Shown here in pieces: positions 63,201-64,000 of a stretch of DNA of 64,000 bases. The translations under genes and the position numbers were made by a program. The stretch spans positions 19,291,475 to 19,355,474 of the forward strand of contig NC_082612.1 of the NCBI RefSeq assembly GCF_030936135.1, in the 5' to 3' direction. The notes beneath the pieces were generated by a model. It was not told the DNA's origin. It searched no databases and saw only the letters and a list, made by a program, of their open reading frames with translations. Position 1 is the first letter of the stretch; every line of letters begins with the position of its first letter. This stretch comes from Gavia stellata. Its lineage: Eukaryota; Chordata; Aves; Gaviiformes; Gaviidae.

Positions 63201-63970
63201 AGACATTCTGCTGCTTTAAGCACTTACCTAAGTAGAAACCCGTAACACAAAAACTAGTTATCAAATACTACATTAAATACAACATTCAGCAGCCAGGAGG
63301 CTAGTACTCTACAGCAATCCACCAATATAGAAAATGAGCAAACATGCCAAGTTTCTACAGCTGCCTGTCATTTATTCATATGAAAATAAAGGCTCAGCTG
63401 CAGTCTAAAAAATACTTGACACTACAAACCCAGTGAATCAGTACAAAACAAGTGAACACACAGGAGGAAGAAAAATATTAATGCTTTGAAAAATATCTTT
63501 ATTTCTCTGTTCAAGCAGGGACTGTGAAAAAGGCATGCTCAAAAACACGTCGTTAAAGAAAAACCTAAAATATTCTTTATATAAGTAAATATTGCTCCAA
63601 TCACTTTCTCTGCAGCAATTCTTTACGAACTCTTTGCACACATAGCACTGTTACTAATCCCCTGATTTTTCCTGAGCAGTAGTATAGCTTGAAATATTTC
63701 TATAAATATTTTATATGCATCAACATCCTATATACTATATTATTCTAAATATCATACTCTAATGTTTTCGTCATCTTATTTTGCCAAAAAAATCCCTTTT
63801 CCTTTAAATTCCTAAGAATGGCTGGTTGATAACACAGCCACTGCAAAAAATAGAGTCAAAATTAATAATCTGAAGGGAAAAAAGAGAAAAAAAAACCCCA
63901 TCGGTATTTCTGAAAAACACAGCAACCTATCCTCCAGTTCTTTTCTCATCATGTACGGATCACAAGTGTC
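18157..63970 (-). CDS. PTPN13: PTPN13, non-receptor protein tyrosine phosphatase (40 coding exons, 5' end outside window)
   Basis: Large scaffold phosphatase of the cell cortex. In the family, FERM binds phosphoinositides and targets the protein to the submembrane region. The PDZ domains bind C-termini of receptors and adaptors (Fas/CD95, ephrin-B, APC, TRIP6, PRK2), and the C-terminal domain removes phosphate from tyrosine (Src, HER2, ephrin-B and others). Seen here: 40 exons in consistent phase with AG acceptors and GT donors (two GC), giving 2,064 codons. Order: coiled coil, FERM (about residues 114-435 of the part seen), PDZ1 (about 645-735), PDZ2 (about 920-1010), PDZ3 (about 1053-1140), PDZ4 (about 1338-1420), PDZ5 (about 1435-1517), PTP (about 1770-2050). 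The catalytic motif [11 protein letters not shown] and the WPD loop are intact, so the enzyme should be active. The KIND domain and start codon lie beyond 64,000. Human PTPN13 is about 2,485 residues, so roughly 430 are missing. The identification is very secure; single exon edges are by eye. Confidence 0.97.
18600..18705. repeat. G/T-rich low-complexity tract
   Basis: Irregular runs of G and T (ggttggggttttttggtttg, tggtgttttggttttttttt) in the last intron. C/A-rich in the transcript. No regular unit. Confidence 0.6.
19229..19291 (-). CDS. PTPN13: PTPN13 exon mm (Q-loop)
   Basis: 63 nt, 21 codons: [20 protein letters not shown] then E. MVQTE carries the Q-loop glutamine that positions water for phospho-enzyme hydrolysis. 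Phase 0 at both ends. Confidence 0.95.
19885..20115 (-). pseudogene. degraded duplicate of PTPN13 phosphatase exon kk
   Basis: Lies in the intron between the P-loop exon and the Q-loop exon. By eye it aligns with 21,191-21,430. Shared blocks on the + strand include cttctagct, ttctccttcaa, gagtcatc and gccagaaatctgc in the same order. Spacing from cttctag to ttcaa is about 139-140 nt in both copies. Minus-strand translation gives [14 protein letters not shown] and [11 protein letters not shown], against [14 protein letters not shown] and [12 protein letters not shown] in the true exon. One end is frameshifted and a stop follows, and the matching upper third of the exon is not clear. It looks like an old local duplication that decayed, not a coding exon. 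Confidence 0.7.
20417..20632 (-). CDS. PTPN13: PTPN13 exon ll (WPD loop and catalytic P-loop)
   Basis: 216 nt, 72 codons. [16 protein letters not shown] is the WPD loop with the general acid Asp (codon at 20,582-20,584). [13 protein letters not shown] is the P-loop, with the nucleophilic Cys at 20,492-20,494 and Arg six residues later. All catalytic residues are present. Phase 0 at both ends. Confidence 0.97.
21186..21523 (-). CDS. PTPN13: PTPN13 exon kk (phosphatase domain core)
   Basis: 338 nt: [60 protein letters not shown]. These are the conserved PTP motifs YINAS, Q-GP-P-T--DFW and the E-loop region. Phase 1 in, 0 out. A degraded second copy of this exon lies 1.3 kb further 3'. Confidence 0.96.
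22246..22336 (-). CDS. PTPN13: PTPN13 exon jj (phosphatase domain, KNRYKN motif)
   Basis: 91 nt: [20 protein letters not shown] then [16 protein letters not shown] is the conserved PTP motif 1, which leads to the loop that sets the depth of the substrate pocket. Ends in phase 1; the split codon gives Tyr. Confidence 0.95.
22930..23078 (-). CDS. PTPN13: PTPN13 exon ii (start of phosphatase domain)
   Basis: 149 nt: [20 protein letters not shown] then [14 protein letters not shown]-terminal helices of the catalytic region in this subfamily. Ends in phase 0. Confidence 0.95.
24234..24337 (-). CDS. PTPN13: PTPN13 exon hh (linker before phosphatase domain)
   Basis: 104 nt: [20 protein letters not shown] then [26 protein letters not shown] is a clear PTPN13 mark. 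To match phase and homology (NKD, human DKD) it must end at AAAG before gcaaga, a GC donor with an otherwise perfect consensus. Confidence 0.9.
25313..25375. repeat. G/T-rich low-complexity tract
   Basis: tagggtttgttttggtttgg then T-rich sequence with scattered G and C, about 65 nt 3' of the 56-nt exon in transcript direction. Similar in style to the tract at 18,600. Confidence 0.6.
25441..25496 (-). CDS. PTPN13: PTPN13 exon gg (linker, 56 nt)
   Basis: Reads [18 protein letters not shown]; human has TKMNGCEEYCEEKVK here. Acceptor ctag, donor gtaaga, ends in phase 2. Confidence 0.88.
26481..26740 (+). mobile_element. CR1 LINE 3' fragment in PTPN13 intron (antisense)
   Basis: ggacaagaggaaatggcctc to ccaaccttaataattgtgattctg. 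Translation shows [20 protein letters not shown]. Lies between the 80-nt and 56-nt linker exons, antisense to the gene. Confidence 0.93.
26989..27068 (-). CDS. PTPN13: PTPN13 exon ff (linker, 80 nt)
   Basis: Reads [20 protein letters not shown] then LPEDFSE, close to human [20 protein letters not shown]. Acceptor agcag, donor gtggga, ends in phase 0. Confidence 0.93.
28373..28549 (-). CDS. PTPN13: PTPN13 exon ee (acidic linker with tandem repeat)
   Basis: 177 nt: [20 protein letters not shown] then [20 protein letters not shown]. Matches the human [26 protein letters not shown] region. The next 13 residues repeat the pattern ([26 protein letters not shown]). Ends in phase 1. Confidence 0.92.
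28871..29027 (-). CDS. PTPN13: PTPN13 exon dd (linker)
   Basis: 157 nt: [20 protein letters not shown] then [20 protein letters not shown] and KHSDKS. Rich in Ser, Asn and Gly. Phase 0 in, 1 out. Strong splice sites, but little resemblance to the human linker that I can recall. Confidence 0.8.
29711..29772 (-). CDS. PTPN13: PTPN13 exon cc (linker, 62 nt)
   Basis: Reads [20 protein letters not shown] then K. Fits the frame between neighbours and has good splice sites (gtttag, gtgaat). It aligns only loosely with the human GSCSQPALTPNDS stretch. Three cysteines in eight residues are unusual for this linker. Confidence 0.72.
29773..31402. other. PTPN13 intron after the 71-nt linker exon, nothing recognised
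   Basis: 1.6 kb, AT-rich around 31,085-31,150. No CR1 or exon seen. Confidence 0.55.
31403..31473 (-). CDS. PTPN13: PTPN13 exon bb (linker, 71 nt)
   Basis: Reads [20 protein letters not shown] then VKAN. Corresponds to the human RNDLPVVPSSKRS segment by position and phase (2 in, 1 out). Acceptor catag, donor gtaaga. Confidence 0.86.
32258..32468 (-). CDS. PTPN13: PTPN13 exon aa (PDZ5)
   Basis: 211 nt: [38 protein letters not shown] and [12 protein letters not shown]5 is the last PDZ domain. Its binding loop reads ELG-LLL-SGG where human has ELGFSLCGG. The intron before it is only 107 nt. Ends in phase 2. Confidence 0.94.
32576..32747 (-). CDS. PTPN13: PTPN13 exon z (end of PDZ4, start of PDZ5)
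   Basis: 172 nt: [37 protein letters not shown] and [18 protein letters not shown]4 and PDZ5 follow each other with a very short linker, as in the family. Ends in phase 1. Confidence 0.95.
33271..34110 (+). mobile_element. CR1 LINE fragment in PTPN13 intron (antisense)
   Basis: About 840 bp, from ggacgggatgccatccagag to aaccattctatgattctc. Keeps the C-terminal part of ORF2 in two frames ([40 protein letters not shown]). Sits in the intron between the PDZ4 exons, antisense to PTPN13. It belongs to a different CR1 subfamily from the 5,795 copy, judging from the sequence differences. Confidence 0.92.
34538..34696 (-). CDS. PTPN13: PTPN13 exon y (PDZ4)
   Basis: 159 nt, 53 codons: [20 protein letters not shown] then [23 protein letters not shown]4 has the loop SLGF and a standard GDRL motif. 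Phase 0 at both ends. The 3' end of a CR1 copy lies about 430 bp downstream in transcript direction. Confidence 0.95.
36019..36193 (-). CDS. PTPN13: PTPN13 exon x (linker before PDZ4)
   Basis: 175 nt: [19 protein letters not shown] then [20 protein letters not shown]. Poorly conserved except for frame, position and the acidic end. Acceptor ctgtag, donor gtaatt, phase 0 at the end. Confidence 0.83.
36390..36751 (-). CDS. PTPN13: PTPN13 exon w (acidic linker PDZ3-PDZ4)
   Basis: 362 nt. Contains [20 protein letters not shown] and [20 protein letters not shown], both recognisable against the human linker. Acidic and serine-rich, likely disordered and a phosphorylation target. Ends GCAAGTCAGAGCTTGAGGAC-AG in phase 2. 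Confidence 0.92.
36752..38267. other. PTPN13 intron after PDZ3, nothing recognised
   Basis: 1.5 kb, strongly AT-rich around 37,380-37,700. The frame at 36,779-37,063 shows no family resemblance. No repeat seen. Confidence 0.55.
38268..38366 (-). CDS. PTPN13: PTPN13 exon v (end of PDZ3)
   Basis: 99 nt, 33 codons: [20 protein letters not shown] then [13 protein letters not shown]. Completes PDZ3. Phase 0 at both ends. Confidence 0.94.
38455..38669 (-). CDS. PTPN13: PTPN13 exon u (PDZ3)
   Basis: 215 nt: [20 protein letters not shown], then [19 protein letters not shown] and [14 protein letters not shown]. Carries most of PDZ3, the domain reported to bind PRK2 in mammals. The donor gtttgt is a weak match. 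Confidence 0.95.
39598..39760 (-). CDS. PTPN13: PTPN13 exon t (end of PDZ2, linker)
   Basis: 163 nt: [10 protein letters not shown] closes PDZ2, then a proline- and threonine-rich linker with [11 protein letters not shown] and AKDYSFVTA. Ends in phase 1. Confidence 0.93.
40594..40679 (-). CDS. PTPN13: PTPN13 exon s (PDZ2 helix)
   Basis: 86 nt: [20 protein letters not shown] then ETLRNTGQ. Contains the ligand-facing helix with His (THKQA), a class I PDZ mark. Phase 0 at the end. Confidence 0.95.
40850..40901 (+). mobile_element. CR1 LINE 3' tail (52 bp)
   Basis: ggttggactcgatgacctta then ttttccaacttaaatgattctatg, the diagnostic CR1 3' end. Intron upstream of the PDZ2 helix exon, antisense to the gene. 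Confidence 0.85.
41502..41595 (-). CDS. PTPN13: PTPN13 exon r (PDZ2 core)
   Basis: 94 nt: [20 protein letters not shown] then [12 protein letters not shown]. Nearly identical to human PDZ2. Ends in phase 1 before gtagta. Confidence 0.95.
42109..42172 (+). mobile_element. CR1 LINE 3' tail (about 64 bp)
   Basis: ggcagggcgggttggactag then ggtcccttccaacccaaagc and attgtatgattc. A short 3' remnant of CR1 in the PDZ2 intron, antisense to PTPN13. Confidence 0.85.
43540..43554 (-). other. PTPN13: alternative 15-nt extension of PTPN13 exon q (PDZ2 splice variant)
   Basis: Downstream of the main donor the sequence stays open for five codons, V-L-F-D-K, then reaches a second donor gttttt. Use of it gives [16 protein letters not shown]. 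The same five-residue insertion is known from mouse and human PTPN13 (PDZ2as), where it alters the loop after strand 2 and weakens ligand binding. The reading is direct; usage in this species is inferred. Confidence 0.75.
43555..43683 (-). CDS. PTPN13: PTPN13 exon q (start of PDZ2)
   Basis: 129 nt, 43 codons. [12 protein letters not shown], then [20 protein letters not shown] and SVT. Starts PDZ2, the domain known to bind Fas, APC and RIL. The main donor is gtactg at 43,554-43,549. A second donor 15 nt further would add VLFDK. Confidence 0.94.
44686..45152 (-). CDS. PTPN13: PTPN13 exon p (serine-rich linker PDZ1-PDZ2)
   Basis: 467 nt, the longest exon in the window. Serine, glutamine and charged residues dominate. 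[19 protein letters not shown] and [19 protein letters not shown] match mammalian PTPN13. To keep frame with the next exon it must end at AAAAAG before gcatag, which is a GC donor. Every nearby GT donor lies past an in-frame TAG. Confidence 0.92.
45532..45663 (-). CDS. PTPN13: PTPN13 exon o (end of PDZ1)
   Basis: 132 nt: [20 protein letters not shown] then [19 protein letters not shown]. Completes PDZ1. The helix starts SHHAA, with His at the position that marks class I ligands. The first motif is GHRLISVN where most PDZ domains, and human PTPN13, have GDRL. Confidence 0.95.
46408..46515 (-). CDS. PTPN13: PTPN13 exon n (PDZ1 core)
   Basis: 108 nt: [19 protein letters not shown] then [18 protein letters not shown]. 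Typical PDZ strands 2 and 3 and the GGPAD turn. Acceptor taatag, donor gtgaat, phase 1. Confidence 0.95.
46516..47875. other. PTPN13 intron within PDZ1, nothing recognised
   Basis: 1.4 kb with short A runs (about 47,023-47,035). No repeat or gene seen. Confidence 0.55.
47876..47968 (-). CDS. PTPN13: PTPN13 exon m (start of PDZ1)
   Basis: 93 nt. [20 protein letters not shown] then [12 protein letters not shown]. It supplies the first strand of PDZ1 and the start of the carboxylate-binding loop GLGF. Phase 1 at both ends, so the previous cassette exon can be in or out. Confidence 0.92.
49250..49306 (-). CDS. PTPN13: PTPN13 exon l (57-nt cassette exon)
   Basis: 57 nt, phase 1 at both ends, so it can be skipped without a frameshift. 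Encodes [19 protein letters not shown]. The human protein has a 19-residue segment in the same place (beginning GMTMHSSGN) that is absent from one isoform. Acceptor gtcacag, donor gtaagt. Confidence 0.82.
49307..51200. other. PTPN13 intron upstream of the cassette exon
   Basis: 1.9 kb. AT-rich, with T-rich tracts near 49,350 and 50,260-50,300. No repeat family recognised. Regulatory elements for the 57-nt cassette may lie here, but I cannot point to one. Confidence 0.5.
51201..51298 (-). CDS. PTPN13: PTPN13 exon k (linker)
   Basis: 98 nt. Reads [20 protein letters not shown] then [12 protein letters not shown], matching the human SKSVASLNRSPE...GQAYVL segment. Three AG acceptors lie close together (exon ends at 51,298, 51,281 or 51,274). 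The first keeps frame and follows a long pyrimidine tract. The 51,274 site would also keep frame with eight fewer residues; the 51,281 site would break it. Confidence 0.88.
51299..51365 (-). promoter_or_regulatory. long polypyrimidine tract upstream of PTPN13 exon k
   Basis: On the transcript strand this stretch is almost all C and T for about 65 nt and ends in cccctttaag at the exon edge. It sits in an intron of only 172 nt. It supports the choice of the 51,298 acceptor over the two AGs that follow within 25 nt. Confidence 0.65.
51471..51894 (-). CDS. PTPN13: PTPN13 exon j (serine-rich linker after FERM)
   Basis: 424 nt. Contains [38 protein letters not shown] and [19 protein letters not shown], all clear PTPN13 linker segments. 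Serine-rich and probably disordered. The 3' half diverges more from mammals. Ends in phase 2. Confidence 0.93.
51895..55997. other. longest PTPN13 intron in the window, no repeat recognised
   Basis: 4.1 kb between the last FERM exon and the serine-rich linker exon. It has an AT dinucleotide run at about 54,678-54,690 and a T run at about 55,138-55,152. A 570-nt open frame lies on the minus strand at 54,827-55,396, with no family resemblance. Confidence 0.6.
55998..56160 (-). CDS. PTPN13: PTPN13 exon i (end of FERM)
   Basis: 163 nt. Begins [18 protein letters not shown] and continues through [18 protein letters not shown], the final strand and long C-terminal helix of F3. Ends NQDTQDI in phase 1. 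Confidence 0.95.
56858..57004 (+). mobile_element. CR1 LINE 3' fragment in PTPN13 FERM intron (antisense)
   Basis: About 147 bp: gaatcaccatccctggaggt, then gggacatggtttagtgggca and ttttccaacctcaatgattg. Antisense to the gene, between the two F3-lobe exons. Confidence 0.9.
57542..57724 (-). CDS. PTPN13: PTPN13 exon h (FERM F3 lobe)
   Basis: 183 nt, 61 codons. [13 protein letters not shown] then [20 protein letters not shown] and [14 protein letters not shown]: the PH/PTB-like F3 lobe, the part that contacts phosphoinositide head groups in FERM proteins. Its first codon is TTG (Leu) where the human protein, as I recall it, has Val. Confidence 0.95.
57725..59116. other. PTPN13 intron, nothing recognised
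   Basis: 1.4 kb of unique-looking intron between FERM F2 and F3 exons. No repeat, exon or RNA that I can support. Confidence 0.55.
59117..59269 (-). CDS. PTPN13: PTPN13 exon g (FERM F2/F3)
   Basis: 153 nt, 51 codons: [20 protein letters not shown] through [10 protein letters not shown]. Completes F2 and leads to F3. Phase 0 at both ends. Confidence 0.95.
59653..59791 (-). CDS. PTPN13: PTPN13 exon f (FERM F2 lobe)
   Basis: 139 nt. Encodes [17 protein letters not shown] and [12 protein letters not shown], the helical F2 lobe. [10 protein letters not shown] is a standard FERM-family signature. Ends in phase 0 before gtacac. Confidence 0.95.
59947..60100 (-). CDS. PTPN13: PTPN13 exon e (FERM F1/F2)
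   Basis: 154 nt. Reads [20 protein letters not shown], a lysine-rich stretch, then [19 protein letters not shown], the end of F1 and start of F2. Donor gtgagt, phase 2. Confidence 0.95.
61110..61284 (-). CDS. PTPN13: PTPN13 exon d (FERM F1 lobe)
   Basis: 175 nt. Contains [20 protein letters not shown], the ubiquitin-like F1 lobe of FERM, followed by [20 protein letters not shown]. It ends in phase 1, and the split codon gives Asp with the next exon. Confidence 0.95.
61384..61458 (-). CDS. PTPN13: PTPN13 exon c (entry to FERM)
   Basis: 75 nt, exactly 25 codons, beginning [15 protein letters not shown] and ending PKSIL before gtaaga. Strongly conserved with mammalian PTPN13. Confidence 0.93.
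61459..62934. other. PTPN13 intron before FERM
   Basis: 1.5 kb. Holds a minus-strand open frame at 61,752-61,985 that I do not recognise. No repeat seen. Confidence 0.55.
62935..63154 (-). CDS. PTPN13: PTPN13 exon b (coiled-coil segment before FERM)
   Basis: 220 nt. It encodes [19 protein letters not shown], then a glutamine- and methionine-rich helix and [18 protein letters not shown]. This is the charged helical segment that leads into the FERM domain in the family. It ends in phase 0 at KLR before gtaatg. Confidence 0.93.
63927..63970 (-). CDS. PTPN13: PTPN13 exon a (44 nt, pre-FERM linker)
   Basis: First exon visible. It reads [11 protein letters not shown], close to a stretch of the human protein just before its coiled coil. 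The acceptor is tgtag and the donor AG|GTTGCT. It ends in phase 2, which the next exon completes to an arginine. A longer exon from the upstream ccacag would read into an in-frame stop, so the 44-nt form is preferred. Confidence 0.65.
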
Positions 63971-64000
63971 CTACAATTTTATTCTCTGTGGAAGGAAAGA

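Noticed and set aside
1..64000. CRISPR arrays, operons, phage or plasmid features
   Set aside because: The sequence is plainly vertebrate: spliced PTPN13 and CR1 LINEs. No spaced direct repeats were seen.

Overview
The window is a piece of a bird genome. Its only interspersed repeats that I recognise are CR1 LINEs with the typical avian 3' ends, and introns are compact. It is dominated by one gene on the minus strand: PTPN13 (PTP-BAS, PTP-BL, PTPL1, FAP-1), the large non-receptor tyrosine phosphatase with KIND, FERM, five PDZ and one catalytic domain. I resolved 40 coding exons from 63,970 down to the stop codon at 18,157-18,159. Every exon junction keeps phase. The joined coding sequence is 6,195 nt, or 2,064 codons plus stop with all exons included. 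The 5' end of the gene (KIND domain and N-terminal linker) lies beyond 64,000.

Layout, in transcript order: 63,970-61,384 coiled-coil linker before FERM; 61,284-55,998 FERM (F1, F2, F3); 51,894-47,876 serine-rich linker with a 57-nt cassette exon; 47,968-45,532 PDZ1; 45,152-44,686 serine-rich linker; 43,683-39,598 PDZ2; 38,669-38,268 PDZ3; 36,751-36,019 acidic linker; 34,696-32,576 PDZ4; 32,747-32,258 PDZ5; 31,473-24,234 fast-evolving linker in small exons; 23,078-18,157 tyrosine phosphatase domain and short tail. An AT-rich 3' UTR follows, probably to about 17,400.

The left part (1-17,400) is the region downstream of PTPN13. I see no protein gene there, only three CR1 copies. The largest (about 5,795-7,352) keeps a broken reverse transcriptase. 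Five further CR1 fragments lie inside PTPN13 introns, and all are antisense to the gene.

The points most worth a second look are: (1) a degraded extra copy of the phosphatase exon 37 in the intron between exons 38 and 39; (2) conservation of the alternative splice donor that inserts five residues (VLFDK) into PDZ2; (3) a 19-residue cassette exon just before PDZ1; (4) two apparent GC-AG introns; (5) a 13-residue tandem duplication in the linker before the phosphatase domain; (6) a changed carboxylate-binding loop in PDZ5. I found no CRISPR array, operon or other prokaryotic system, as expected. Human comparisons are from memory of the PTPN13 family, not from an alignment program.
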